DNA from: Pseudomonas sp. TCU-HL1 | GTDB taxonomy: Bacteria; Pseudomonadota; Gammaproteobacteria; Pseudomonadales; Pseudomonadaceae | Length of the DNA stretch: 64,000 bases | NCBI RefSeq assembly: GCF_001708505.1 | Contig: NZ_CP015992.1 | Coordinates: 2,232,001 to 2,296,000, forward strand | Direction: 5' to 3' | In this document: positions 51,626 through 61,088 of the stretch, in pieces | How the letters are laid out: each line of letters begins with the position of its first letter | Position numbering within the stretch: the stretch's first letter is position 1 | The notes under the pieces: model-generated | The model's input: the letters and a program-made list of their open reading frames with translations, nothing else | Databases searched by the model: none | What the model was told of the DNA's origin: nothing | Translations under genes and position numbers: made by a program

Positions 51626-52213
51626 TCAGTCCTTCAGACCCGTGCTGTCAATCAGCTCAGTCGTATTCAGGTTCGCCAGCCGCGGATCGCCCTCCGGGCA
51701 GACCACCGCCACCGGGTCGAGTTGGCGCAGGATGCGCTGTGGGCTGCGTTCGCCGGCTTGCCAGCCGGCCTCCAGCGCGGGCAGCACGGCGCGGGGCAGG
51801 ACGCAGAACAGCGGCTCCCAGAATTGGCCCTGGCGGACCATCACGGGACGCTCGCAGGCGGCGTCGAGCAGGCTGGCGATCAGGGCGTCATCCACCCGTG
51901 GGGCGTCGCAAGGGAGGACCAGCACCAGTTCATGGCGGGCCACGGCTAGGCCGGCGCGGATGCCGGCGAGCGGTCCCGGGTAGTTGGGGCTGTCGTCCTG
52001 CACCAGTTGGTCGGCCCAGGCGGCATAGCGCTCGGCGTTGCGATTGCAGGAAATGATCAGATCGTCGGTGAGGGGGCGCACGCGTTCGTGCAGCCAGGCG
52101 ATCAGGGGGCGGCCATGCCATTCCACCAGGCCCTTGTCGCGGCCGCCCAGACGTTGCCCACGGCCGCCGGAGAGCAGCAGGACAGAGCAGGGCGGCAAGG
52201 GCTTGTCAGACAT
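51626..52213 (-). CDS. mobA: Molybdenum cofactor guanylyltransferase
   Basis: A 195-residue enzyme that joins GMP to molybdopterin to form the guanine dinucleotide cofactor. The GTP-binding N-terminus is LLLSGGRGQRLGGRDKGLVE, followed by the conserved DDSPNYPGPLAGI and VLPCDAPRV motifs. The start at 52213 (MSDKPLPP) has GGAG eight bases upstream. It is divergent from moaB-moeA, so the three cofactor genes share one control region. Confidence 0.94.
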   Translation of the reverse strand: MSDKPLPPCSVLLLSGGRGQRLGGRDKGLVEWHGRPLIAWLHERVRPLTDDLIISCNRNAERYAAWADQLVQDDSPNYPGPLAGIRAGLAVARHELVLVLPCDAPRVDDALIASLLDAACERPVMVRQGQFWEPLFCVLPRAVLPALEAGWQAGERSPQRILRQLDPVAVVCPEGDPRLANLNTTELIDSTGLKD

Positions 52214-52280
52214 GGAACGGTCTCCGGGGCGGCGCTGTGATATAACACCGCGCATTCACTCCTACAACTGGAAGCCTGCC

Positions 52281-52820
52281 ATGAGTCACAAGGCCGAGGC
52301 GGTATTCGTGCCGCTCAACATCGCCGTTCTTACGGTCAGTGATACCCGTAGCCTGGAGACCGATACCTCCGGCCAACTCTTCGTCGATCGTCTCACCGCC
52401 GCCGGCCACAACCTGGCCGCACGGGTGCTGCTGAAGGATGACCTGTACAAGATCCGCGCCCAGGTCGCTACCTGGATCGCAGAAGACCGCGTGCAGGTCG
52501 TGCTGATCACCGGTGGCACCGGCTTCACCGGCCGCGACAGCACCCCCGAGGCGGTGGCCTGCCTGCTGGACAAGCAGGTGGACGGTTTCGGCGAGTACTT
52601 CCGGCAGATTTCCGTAGCCGATATCGGCACCTCCACCATGCAGTCCCGCGCGTTGGCCGGTCTTTCCAACGGCACCCTCGTGTGCTGTCTGCCGGGCTCC
52701 ACCAATGCCTGCCGCACGGCCTGGGACGGCATCCTGGCGGAACAGCTGGATAACCGTCACCGCCCCTGCAACTTCGTTCCCCATCTGACACAAGCCAATG
52801 CCTGCGAGAGCCGTGGATGA
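52281..52820 (+). CDS. moaB: Molybdenum cofactor biosynthesis protein MoaB
   Basis: A 179-residue MoaB/Mog-family protein acting in molybdopterin adenylation or metal insertion. It shows NIAVLTVSDTRSLETDTSG, the ITGGTGFTGRDSTPEAV nucleotide-binding signature and CCLPGSTNACRTAWDGIL. It overlaps moeA by four bases and is cotranscribed with it. Confidence 0.93.
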   Translation: MSHKAEAVFVPLNIAVLTVSDTRSLETDTSGQLFVDRLTAAGHNLAARVLLKDDLYKIRAQVATWIAEDRVQVVLITGGTGFTGRDSTPEAVACLLDKQVDGFGEYFRQISVADIGTSTMQSRALAGLSNGTLVCCLPGSTNACRTAWDGILAEQLDNRHRPCNFVPHLTQANACESRG

Positions 52821-54031
52821 GTTGCTGTGACCATCCCGGCCTGATGCCGGTTGAGGACGCGCTGGCGCGCTTGCTGGCGCTTGCCGCGTCCGCACCGATT
52901 GTCGAGACGGAAACCGTGGCCCTGGCGGAGGCCGATGGCCGTGTGCTGGCCGAGCCGCTGGTGGCCGCGCTCGATCTGCCGCCCTGGGACAACAGCGCCA
53001 TGGACGGCTATGCCCTGCGCCTGGCTGACTGGCACGGCGAGCCCCTGGTGGTGAGCCAGCGCATCCTCGCGGGGAGCGCGCCGCAACCGCTCCAGCCGGG
53101 AACCTGTGCGCGTATCTTCACCGGTGCACCCGTGCCCGAAGGCGCGGACCTGGTGGAAATGCAGGAAAACGCCGAGGTCCTGGCCGATGGCCGGGTACGC
53201 TTCCGCGAATCGCTGAAGCCGGGGCAGAACGTTCGCCCCCGTGGCCAGGAAACCCGCACCGGCGAAACCGTGCTGCCGGCCGGTGCTCGCCTGGGGCCGA
53301 TCGAGATGGGGTTGTGTGCATCCCTCGGCGCCGCCGAATTGAGCGTCCGCCGCCGTCCGCTCGTGGCCGTGATTTCCACGGGCGATGAGCTGGTGCCGCC
53401 CGGCCAGCCGCTGGGGCCGGGCCAGATCTACAACAGCAATCGCAGCCTGCTGATTGCCTGGCTCAAGCGCCTGGGTTGCGCGGTGCTGGATGCCGGCATC
53501 CTCGCCGATGACCTGGAACTGACTCGCAATGCCTTGGCTGGCCTGGGTGCCGTGGACCTGATCCTGTCCACCGGCGGCGTTTCGGTGGGGGAAGCGGATT
53601 TTCTCGGCGCAGCCTTGCGCGAAGAGGGTGAGCTGGCGCTGTGGAAGCTGGCGATCAAGCCGGGCAAGCCGCTGACCTTTGGGCATTTCCGAGGCGTGCC
53701 GGTGATCGGCCTGCCGGGCAATCCGGCGTCGACCCTGGTCACCTTCGGCCTGCTGGCGCGTCCCTACCTGCTGCGTCGTCTTGGCGTGGAGGAGGTGGAG
53801 CCCCTGGGTTTCGCCGTGCCGGCCGGCTTTGCCTGGAAGAAGCCAGGCAACCGCCGCGAATACCTGCGTGCGCGCCTGGAGCAGGGCCGAGCGGTGATCT
53901 ACCCGAACCAGAGTTCCGGCGTGCTGCGCAGTGCCGCTTGGGCAGAGGGGCTGGTGGAGGTGCTGGAAGGCACCAGCCTGGCCGAGGGCGATACTTTGCG
54001 GTTCATTCCGTTGAGTGAATTGCAGGCCTAG
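52817..54031 (+). CDS. moeA: Molybdopterin molybdenumtransferase MoeA
   Basis: A 404-residue MoeA, which inserts molybdate into adenylated molybdopterin. Conserved parts are LPPWDNSAMDGYAL, RIFTGAPVPEGADLVEMQE, ISTGDELVPPGQP, the STGGVSVGEADF loop, IKPGKPLTFG and GLPGNPAST. It is translationally coupled to moaB through ATGA. Confidence 0.95.
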   Translation: MSCCDHPGLMPVEDALARLLALAASAPIVETETVALAEADGRVLAEPLVAALDLPPWDNSAMDGYALRLADWHGEPLVVSQRILAGSAPQPLQPGTCARIFTGAPVPEGADLVEMQENAEVLADGRVRFRESLKPGQNVRPRGQETRTGETVLPAGARLGPIEMGLCASLGAAELSVRRRPLVAVISTGDELVPPGQPLGPGQIYNSNRSLLIAWLKRLGCAVLDAGILADDLELTRNALAGLGAVDLILSTGGVSVGEADFLGAALREEGELALWKLAIKPGKPLTFGHFRGVPVIGLPGNPASTLVTFGLLARPYLLRRLGVEEVEPLGFAVPAGFAWKKPGNRREYLRARLEQGRAVIYPNQSSGVLRSAAWAEGLVEVLEGTSLAEGDTLRFIPLSELQA

Positions 54032-54055
54032 CGGTTGCGAGGGTTCCGCCTCTTT

Positions 54056-54149
54056 GTGGGGGCGAATTCATTCGCCAAGCAGGCCGGAGGTCTGCCCCGA
54101 CACTGTTCGGGGCCGCTTCGCGTTCCTTGGCGAATGAATTCGCCCCTAC
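54056..54149. repeat. REP pair forming a large palindrome
   Basis: Arms 54056-54079 and 54126-54149 are inverted copies of the GGGGCGAATTCATTCGCCAAG element, with one mismatch at most. They lie between convergent moeA and the AraC-type gene and could form a cruciform or a transcript hairpin. Confidence 0.8.
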
Positions 54150-54173
54150 GGGATTTATCCCCCTATAGGCAAT

Positions 54174-55196
54174 TCACGCCTGCCGTTTCGCCTCCCGATA
54201 CTCCCCCGGCGTCTGTCCGGTCCAGGCCTTGAAGCTGCGGTGGAAGGAGCGGGATTCGGTGAAGCCCAGGTAGCAGGCGATGTCCTGGATCTGCAGGTCG
54301 CTGCGCAGCAGGTAGTGCTCGGCCAGCTCACGGCGCAGTTCGTCGAGTATCTGCTGGTAGCTGGTGCCGGCTTGCTGCAGGTGGCGCTGCAGGGTGCGCA
54401 CCGTCATGTGGAATTTTTCCGCGACCCGTTCCTTGCGCGGCAATCCATCCTTGAGCAGCAGGCGCAGGGCGTTCTTCACCCGTTGCGGCAATGGTTCGTC
54501 GTCATCCAGTCCGGCCATCAGCGCCAGGGCGTGTTCTTCCAGGGTGCGCAGCAGGTTGGCGTCGGCCTGGCGCAGGGGGACGGTTAGGTATTCCAGGGGC
54601 ACCACCAGGGCATTGCAGGGTTTCTCGAACTGCACCGGGCAGCCGAATACACCTTCGTAGTCTTCGAGCCGGGTGGCATCAGGCTGGGCGTGTTCGAACC
54701 AGACTTCCTGCGGCGAGTGCTGCATGTCGGCGATCCAGCGGGCGTAGAGCAGCCAGGATGCCAGTACGTTCTCCACCATGTGGCGGCGAATCGTCGGGTC
54801 CAGGTGGCGGCAGGACCAGATCATCCGCACCGCGCTGCCGTCGGCCTCGATGCGGCTCACGCCCATGTCACCCACCAGCTTCTCGTAAGGTGCGATACGG
54901 CTCATGGCTTCGCCCAGCGTGGCGCAATTCATGGTGATGTAGCCCAGCACGCTCCAAGAGCCCGGCTGGACGTAATGCGCCGAATGCAGGCCGAACAGGC
55001 TGTCGCCGGATTCCCGGATCAGGTAGGCCAGCAGGCGTTCGTGGGCTTCACTGGGCAGACGCTTGCCGTTGTCCGCCAGGTCGTCGGGGCGAAGGCCAGC
55101 GGCGGCGAGGGCAGCAGACTGGGCAAGGCCAAGCTGCTCCGCATGGCGCAGGTACTTGAGAAGGGCCGGAACCGAGGTGTAGCCGAGGGAGTGCAT
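54174..55196 (-). CDS. AraC family transcriptional regulator
   Basis: A 340-residue regulator with an N-terminal AraC-binding-type sensor domain (HSLGYTSVPALLKYL at the start, YITMNCATLGEAM, YEKLVGDMG) and a C-terminal double helix-turn-helix (VAEKFHMTVRTLQRHL, then DIACYLGFTESRSFHRSFK and GQTPGEYR). The start at 55196 gives the likely family start; ATG 55232 is an alternative, and neither has a strong Shine-Dalgarno. It is divergent from the FAD-oxidase operon, which it probably controls. Confidence 0.85.
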   Translation of the reverse strand: MHSLGYTSVPALLKYLRHAEQLGLAQSAALAAAGLRPDDLADNGKRLPSEAHERLLAYLIRESGDSLFGLHSAHYVQPGSWSVLGYITMNCATLGEAMSRIAPYEKLVGDMGVSRIEADGSAVRMIWSCRHLDPTIRRHMVENVLASWLLYARWIADMQHSPQEVWFEHAQPDATRLEDYEGVFGCPVQFEKPCNALVVPLEYLTVPLRQADANLLRTLEEHALALMAGLDDDEPLPQRVKNALRLLLKDGLPRKERVAEKFHMTVRTLQRHLQQAGTSYQQILDELRRELAEHYLLRSDLQIQDIACYLGFTESRSFHRSFKAWTGQTPGEYREAKRQA

Positions 55197-55322
55197 GTGG
55201 TTTCTTGTTATGTCCTGATTGGCGATGGCCATTGTCCCGATCCGACAGTGACGCCTTTGGGGGGCTGGCTAGTATAGGCAGCCATCGGAAACCTTCGAAA
55301 CAACCCGAACAAGGAGAACGGC

Positions 55323-56918
55323 ATGCGACGCTGGAATGGCTGGGGCGATGAGGCGACCGTGGTCGAGTTGCCCGCCAATGGAGCGGCTTTCCTGGCCGAA
55401 CGCATCAGCGCGGGCCAGCCGCTGCCGGATGCCCGCCTGGAACAGGTGCTGGCCCGAGTGCCGGCCTCGCGCCTGGACGCCCACCCGCTGATCAGCCTGG
55501 ATGCCGAAACCCGCGTGCGCCATGCCCGAGGCCAGAGCCTGCCAGACTGGCTGGCCATGCGCGAGGGCGACTTCGGCCAGTTCCCCGACGGTGTTGCCTT
55601 TCCGGAAACCCCCGAACAGATCCGCCAGCTGCTGGCCCTTGCCGCCGAGCGGGACCTGGTGCTGATCCCCTACGGTGGCGGCACGTCAGTGGCCGGCCAT
55701 ATCAATCCCCAGGCCGGCGAGCGGCCAGTGCTGACCCTCTCGCTGGAACGCATGAACCGTCTGCTCGAACTGGATGAGGAAAGCCTGGTTGCCACCTTCG
55801 GCACCGGCGCCAATGGCCCGCAGGTGGAAAGCCAGTTGCGCGCCCGTGGTTACACCCTCGGCCACTTCCCGCAGTCCTGGGAGCTGTCTACCCTGGGCGG
55901 CTGGGTCGCCAGTCGCTCCAGCGGCCAGCAATCCCTGCGCTATGGTCGCATCGAGCAACTCTTCGCTGGCGGCACGCTGGAAACCTTTGCCGGTCCCCTG
56001 GAACTGCCCACCTTCCCGGCTTCGGCCGCGGGGCCGGACCTGCGCGAGCTGGTGCTGGGGTCTGAAGGGCGCTTCGGGGTGATCTCCGAGGTGAAGGTCC
56101 GCGTTACCCGGCTGGCGGAGCAGGAGTCGTTCTACGCGGTCTTCCTGCCCAGTTGGGAGCAGGCGCTCAGGGGCATTCGCAACCTGGCGCAAGCGCGCGT
56201 GCCGTTGTCCATGTTGCGCTTGTCCAACGCCATCGAAACCGAAACCCAGCTGGCGCTGGCGGGCCATCCGGGGCAGATCGCCCTGTTGGAGAAGTACCTG
56301 GCACTGCGCGGGGCCGGGACCGGCAAGTGCATGCTGACCTTCGGCGTCACGGGCAACCGCGCGCAGAATGCGGCGTCCCTCAAGCAGGCCCGGCGTCTGC
56401 TGAAGGGGTTTGGTGGTGTCTTCACCGGCACCTTGCTGGGTCGGAAGTGGGCGCACAATCGCTTCCGCTTCCCGTACCTGCGCCATGCCCTGTGGAGCGC
56501 CGGCTATGTGGTGGACACCCTGGAAACCGCCACCGACTGGGTCAACGTCGACAGCCTGCTCGGAAAGGTCGAGGCCAGCCTGCGCGATGGGCTGAAGGGC
56601 GACGGCGAGCAGGTGCATGTTTTCACCCACCTGTCCCACGTGTATGGCGAGGGATCGAGCATCTACACCACCTATGTCTACCGGCCCGGTGGTAGCTACG
56701 CCGAGGCGCGGGCGCGCTGGAGCAGCTTGAAGCGCGGCGCCAGCGAGGTGATTGCCCGGAACCGCGGGACCATCAGCCACCAGCACGGCGTTGGCCGTGA
56801 CCATGCGCCCTGGCTGCCGGTTGAAAAGGGCCCGCTGGGCATGGCGGCCCTGCGCAGCCTGGCAGGGCATTTCGACCCTGAAGGGCGGCTCGTTCCCGGT
56901 GTGCTGCTCGAGGACTGA
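55323..56918 (+). CDS. FAD-binding oxidase related to alkylglycerone-phosphate synthase / GlcD
   Basis: A 531-residue flavoprotein. The FAD-binding type 4 (PCMH) domain spans about residues 95-280 and contains LIPYGGGTSVAGH, TLGHFPQSWELSTLGGW and LRELVLGSEGRFGVI. The C-terminal domain ends in ISHQHGVGRDHAPW, the motif seen in AGPS-like oxidases. The next gene starts two bases after its stop, so it forms an operon with the GlpD-like and kinase genes. The substrate is probably a phosphorylated or alkyl glycerol-type compound, by context only. Confidence 0.85.
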   Translation: MRRWNGWGDEATVVELPANGAAFLAERISAGQPLPDARLEQVLARVPASRLDAHPLISLDAETRVRHARGQSLPDWLAMREGDFGQFPDGVAFPETPEQIRQLLALAAERDLVLIPYGGGTSVAGHINPQAGERPVLTLSLERMNRLLELDEESLVATFGTGANGPQVESQLRARGYTLGHFPQSWELSTLGGWVASRSSGQQSLRYGRIEQLFAGGTLETFAGPLELPTFPASAAGPDLRELVLGSEGRFGVISEVKVRVTRLAEQESFYAVFLPSWEQALRGIRNLAQARVPLSMLRLSNAIETETQLALAGHPGQIALLEKYLALRGAGTGKCMLTFGVTGNRAQNAASLKQARRLLKGFGGVFTGTLLGRKWAHNRFRFPYLRHALWSAGYVVDTLETATDWVNVDSLLGKVEASLRDGLKGDGEQVHVFTHLSHVYGEGSSIYTTYVYRPGGSYAEARARWSSLKRGASEVIARNRGTISHQHGVGRDHAPWLPVEKGPLGMAALRSLAGHFDPEGRLVPGVLLED

Positions 56919-56920
56919 CC

Positions 56921-58513
56921 ATGGGCCATTGGAACGCTGGCTGGCGCGCCACGCAGCTGCCTGAGCTGGCCCGTCGCGAGTGGGACCTGATCGTGGTCGG
57001 CGGTGGCATCTGCGGCGCGGGCATCCTGAGGGAAGCCGCGCGCCGGGGCTGGAAGTGCCTGCTGCTCGAACAGCGAGATTTCGCCTGGGGCACCTCCAGT
57101 CGTTCATCGAAGATGGTACACGGCGGCCTGCGCTATATCGCCAAGGGCCAGTTCGGCCTGACTCGCGCCTCCGTGCGGGAGCGGCAACGGCTGCTGGCCG
57201 AGGCGCCGGGCCTGGTAGAGCCGCTGAGTTTCGTCATGCCGCATCGTGGCGGTTTTCCCGGCCCCAGGGTCTTCGGCAGCCTGCTGGCGCTGTACGACGC
57301 CCTGGCCGGACGGCGCAATCATCTCTATTACCCCTTGCAGCAGCTGCGCTACCTGGTGCCGGGCCTGACCGAAGAGGGTCTTGAGGGCGGCACCCGTTTC
57401 TTTGATGCCGTGACGGACGATGCGCGGCTGGTCATGCGGGTGTTGGGCGAGGCGCGGGCCGAAGGCGGTGAAGCCGTCAATGGCATGCGCGTCCTGGCCT
57501 TGCAGCGGGAGGCGGGCAGGGTCAGCGGCCTTGAAGCTGAGGATCTGGAAAGTGGGCAGCGCTTTAGCTTTCGTTCCCGTGCCGTAGCGCTGGCCACCGG
57601 CGCATGGGCCGATCGCCTGCGCGCGGCCCATGGCACGGAGCACATCCGCCCGCTGCGTGGCAGCCACCTGCTGCTGCCGGGCTGGAGACTGCCGCTGGCC
57701 CACGCCATCAGTTTCATGCATCCCTCCGATGGTCGACCGGTATTCGTCTTCCCCTGGGAGGGCGCCACGGTGATCGGCACTACCGATCTGGATCACACCG
57801 AAGGGCTGGACCAGGACGCACGCATCAGTGAGGCGGAAGTGGACTACCTGCTGGCGGCCTGCGCCCGACAGTTCCCCGCTGCGCAGATCGGCCGTGGCGA
57901 TGTGCTGTCCACCTGGGCCGGTGTGCGGCCGGTGGTGAGCGAGGGCGACGCGCAGCTGAAACCCTCGGACGAGAAGCGTGAGCACGCGCTCTGGGTCGAG
58001 CCCGGTTGCGTGACCCTGGCTGGCGGCAAGCTGACCACCTTCCGCCTGCTGGCGCTGGAAGTGCTGCGCGCATGCGCGGGTTTCGTCGGCCGTGAGCTGG
58101 AAGACCACGGCAGCGCCGTGTTTCAGCCGGACGACGGGCTGACCCATCCGCTCCTGTCATCTGCGCAGCGCCTGAGGCTGGCTGGCCGCCATGGACGTGC
58201 TATGCCGGAGCTGGTGCGCTGGGTGGGGCTGCTCGGCAACGAGCGGATCGGCGCCACGGATAGCCTCTGGGCCGAGCTGGCCTGGGCGGCCGAAGGCGAA
58301 CTGGTGTTGCATCTGGATGACCTGCTGCTGCGCCGTACCCGCATGGGTCTGCTGCTGCCCGGTGGCGCACGATCCGAGCTGCCGCGCATCCGTGCCCTGT
58401 GCCAGCCGCTGCTGGGCTGGGATGACGCGCGCTGGACGCAGGAGGAGGCGGATTACCTGGCGCTCTGGCAGCGTTGCTACAGCCTGCCTGACAAGAACAA
58501 GGACGCATCGTGA
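56921..58513 (+). CDS. Glycerol-3-phosphate dehydrogenase/oxidase family protein (GlpD-like)
   Basis: A 530-residue FAD-dependent enzyme. The Rossmann motif is VVGGGICGAGILREAARRG near residue 25, followed by WGTSSRSSKMVHGGLRYIA, and FPWEGATVIGTTDLDH with STWAGVRPVV of the DAO fold. GlpD-type enzymes oxidise sn-glycerol-3-phosphate to DHAP at the membrane. Its place between a kinase and an AGPS-like oxidase suggests a related substrate. The last bases overlap the kinase start by four (GTGA). Confidence 0.88.
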   Translation: MGHWNAGWRATQLPELARREWDLIVVGGGICGAGILREAARRGWKCLLLEQRDFAWGTSSRSSKMVHGGLRYIAKGQFGLTRASVRERQRLLAEAPGLVEPLSFVMPHRGGFPGPRVFGSLLALYDALAGRRNHLYYPLQQLRYLVPGLTEEGLEGGTRFFDAVTDDARLVMRVLGEARAEGGEAVNGMRVLALQREAGRVSGLEAEDLESGQRFSFRSRAVALATGAWADRLRAAHGTEHIRPLRGSHLLLPGWRLPLAHAISFMHPSDGRPVFVFPWEGATVIGTTDLDHTEGLDQDARISEAEVDYLLAACARQFPAAQIGRGDVLSTWAGVRPVVSEGDAQLKPSDEKREHALWVEPGCVTLAGGKLTTFRLLALEVLRACAGFVGRELEDHGSAVFQPDDGLTHPLLSSAQRLRLAGRHGRAMPELVRWVGLLGNERIGATDSLWAELAWAAEGELVLHLDDLLLRRTRMGLLLPGGARSELPRIRALCQPLLGWDDARWTQEEADYLALWQRCYSLPDKNKDAS

Positions 58514-60069
58514 GCGAGAAGAGCTATCTGCTGGCCATCGACAACGGCACCCAGAGTGTGCGGGCCCTGTTGTTCGATCTGGAAGGCAACCTGGTGGGTA
58601 AGGGCAAGGTGCCGCTGGAGGCCTATTACTCCCGCCAGCCCGGCTGGGCGGAGCAGGACCCGGAGTACTACTGGCGTAGCCTGGGCGAAGCCTGTCGGCT
58701 GCTGTGGGCGTCGGTGGATATCGATCGCGGCCTGATTCGCGGTGTATCCCTGACCACCCAGCGCGGCACCGTCATCAACGTGGACGAGCACGGCACGCCG
58801 CTGCGCCCGGCCATTCTCTGGCTGGACCAGCGACAGGCCGAGGTTCAGGGGCGTATCAAGGGGCCCTGGGGCTGGCTGTTCAAGGCGATCGGCCTGGAAG
58901 GTACGGTGGACTATTTCCGCGCCCAGGCCGAGGCCAACTGGGTCGCGCAGAACCAGCCCGAGCTCTGGTCGCAGACGCACAAGGTGCTGCTGCTGTCGGG
59001 GTTTCTCAGCCATCGGCTGTGTGGGCGTTTCGTCGATTCGGTGGCTTGCCAGGTGGCCTACCTGCCGTTCGACTACAAGCGCCTGCAGTGGGCTGCGCCA
59101 CGGGATTGGAAATGGCAGTCCATGCCGGTGCACCGGGCGCAGTTGCCGGAGCTGTTCAAACCGGGCGAGCGGCTGGGGAGCATCACCGCTGAAGCCAGCC
59201 GCCACACCGGCATTCCGGAGGGGCTGCCGCTGATCGCCGCTGGCGCCGACAAGGCCTGTGAAGTACTGGGCGCGGGTGGCGTCGAGCCTAGCGTGGCGTG
59301 CCTGTCCTACGGCACGACCGCAACCATCAACACCACGCGGCGCACGTACCTGGAAACCATTCCGTTGATTCCGCCCTATCCGGCAGCCATTCCCGATCAC
59401 TTCAACACCGAAGTGATGATCTACCGGGGCTTCTGGATGGTCAGCTGGTTCAAGCAGGAGTTCGGTTTGCGCGAGATGCAACGGGCGAAGGAACTGGGAG
59501 TTGAGCCTGAGGCGCTGTTCGATGAGCTGGTCAACAGCGTGCCACCCGGTTCCATGGGGCTCATGCTGCAACCCTACTGGTCGCCGGGCATTCGAGAACC
59601 GGGGCTGGAGGCCAAGGGGTCGATCATCGGCTTTGGTGATGTGCATACGCGTGCGCATCTCTATCGCGCGATCCTCGAAGGCCTGGCCTATGCCCTGCGC
59701 CAGGGCAAGGAGCAGATCGAGAAGCGCTCCGGCACCGGTATCACACGTCTGCGAGTGTCGGGTGGCGGTTCCCAGAGCGATGCGGCCATGCAACTGACCG
59801 CCGATATCTTCGGCCTGCCGGCGGAGCGTCCGCACGTTTACGAAACCTCGGGGCTGGGCGCTGCCATCGATTGCGCGGTGGGTTTGGGCTTGCACCCGGA
59901 CTTCCCCGCCGCGATCCGCGCCATGACGCGGGTGGGGCAGGTGTTCCAGCCTGATCCGCAGGCGCAGCGGACCTATGAGCGTCTGTACCGGGAGGTTTAC
60001 CAGGGGATGTACAAGCAACTGCGGCCGTTGTACCGGAAGATCCGCGAAATCACCGGCTATCCGGCGTGA
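58510..60069 (+). CDS. FGGY family carbohydrate kinase
   Basis: A 519-residue sugar/polyol kinase. The N-terminal ATPase-fold phosphate loop is LAIDNGTQSVRALLFD. WAEQDPEYYW, RPAILWLDQR and the C-terminal VSGGGSQSDAAMQLTADIF are FGGY hallmarks. The start is GTG with AAGGA upstream, overlapping the previous stop. It would make the phosphorylated substrate for the dehydrogenase encoded before it. Specificity is unknown. Confidence 0.88.
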   Translation: MSEKSYLLAIDNGTQSVRALLFDLEGNLVGKGKVPLEAYYSRQPGWAEQDPEYYWRSLGEACRLLWASVDIDRGLIRGVSLTTQRGTVINVDEHGTPLRPAILWLDQRQAEVQGRIKGPWGWLFKAIGLEGTVDYFRAQAEANWVAQNQPELWSQTHKVLLLSGFLSHRLCGRFVDSVACQVAYLPFDYKRLQWAAPRDWKWQSMPVHRAQLPELFKPGERLGSITAEASRHTGIPEGLPLIAAGADKACEVLGAGGVEPSVACLSYGTTATINTTRRTYLETIPLIPPYPAAIPDHFNTEVMIYRGFWMVSWFKQEFGLREMQRAKELGVEPEALFDELVNSVPPGSMGLMLQPYWSPGIREPGLEAKGSIIGFGDVHTRAHLYRAILEGLAYALRQGKEQIEKRSGTGITRLRVSGGGSQSDAAMQLTADIFGLPAERPHVYETSGLGAAIDCAVGLGLHPDFPAAIRAMTRVGQVFQPDPQAQRTYERLYREVYQGMYKQLRPLYRKIREITGYPA

Positions 60070-60096
60070 TCATAAGATGGAGCGCAGGAGCCCCTT

Positions 60097-60165
60097 CTGG
60101 GAGCGATTACAATCGCGATGAGGCAGGGCGTTACGGCCCATTCGCGAATGAATTCGCTCCCACAG
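60097..60165. repeat. REP pair after the kinase operon
   Basis: A diverged GGGAGCGATTACAATCGCGA element (60097-60118) faces a standard TTCGCGAATGAATTCGCTCC copy (60141-60165). Confidence 0.7.
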
Positions 60166-60179
60166 GGGAAAATGCCTGA

Positions 60180-60878
60180 TCAGGCCACATCCACCAGGAC
60201 GATCTCGCTGTCCTCGCTGGCCGTGAAACGAAGTACCTCCACATCCTGCACTGCCACGCCGTCGCGGGCTTCGGCGGCGACGCCGTTCACCTCGTAACGA
60301 CCCTCGGCGGCCACCAGGTAGGCTTTGCGGCCTTTCTCCAGGCGGTACTCGGCAGTCTGGCCAGCCTTGAGCGTGGCGGCTGCAAGCCGGGCATTGGCCC
60401 GGATATGCAGGGCGTCGTCGCCTTCGTCGATACCGCTGGCGAGGGTCACGAAGCTGCCTGAACGGTCGCCCTTCGGGAAGGGGCGAGCTCCCCAGGAGGG
60501 TGCGGCACCATACTCGGTCGGCATGATCCAGATCTGGAAGATCTTGGTGGTCTTGTCCTCCAGGTTGTACTCGCTGTGAGCGATGCCGGTACCTGCGCTC
60601 ATCACCTGTACGTCACCGGCTTCGGTGCGGCCCTTGTTGCCCAGGTTGTCCTGGTGGGTGATGGCGCCTTCGCGGACGTAGGTGATGATTTCCATGTCCT
60701 GGTGCGGGTGCGGAGGAAAGCCGGATTGGGGCGCGATCTCGTCGTCGTTCCACACCCGCAACTGGCCCCAGTTCATCCGCTGGCTGTCGTAGTAGCTGGC
60801 GAAGGAAAAGTGATGTCGCGCGTTGAGCCAGCCGTGGTGGGCACCACCCAGTTCGGCAAAGGGGCGTACTTCGATCAT
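60180..60878 (-). CDS. Pirin family protein (YhhW-like)
   Basis: A 232-residue double-cupin protein. The metal site of the N-terminal cupin is seen in FPPHPHQDMEIITYV and GTGIAHSEYN (His, His, His, Glu). Related YhhW-type pirins can act as quercetin dioxygenases, but the physiological role is generally unclear. The N-terminus IEVRPFAELGGAHHGWL is typical. Single gene convergent with the kinase operon. The 60,879-61,088 gap is AT-rich and holds divergent promoters. Confidence 0.9.
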   Translation of the reverse strand: MIEVRPFAELGGAHHGWLNARHHFSFASYYDSQRMNWGQLRVWNDDEIAPQSGFPPHPHQDMEIITYVREGAITHQDNLGNKGRTEAGDVQVMSAGTGIAHSEYNLEDKTTKIFQIWIMPTEYGAAPSWGARPFPKGDRSGSFVTLASGIDEGDDALHIRANARLAAATLKAGQTAEYRLEKGRKAYLVAAEGRYEVNGVAAEARDGVAVQDVEVLRFTASEDSEIVLVDVA

Positions 60879-61088
60879 GTCCGAGTCTCCTGTCTACTCG
60901 CGGAGGACGTTCTCCGGGAGGAATGGTGCGCATGATCAATCATCATATAACGGTGTAAAAGCGCAATTTATTCTGTTTTCATATCTATTGATTAGATATG
61001 TTGTGGGATGCTGCGGGCATCCTGATGATGCCATTTCCGAACGCTGGAGGTCCTATACTCCGGCCGTTCCGGAGTGGCGGAGGTGAAC

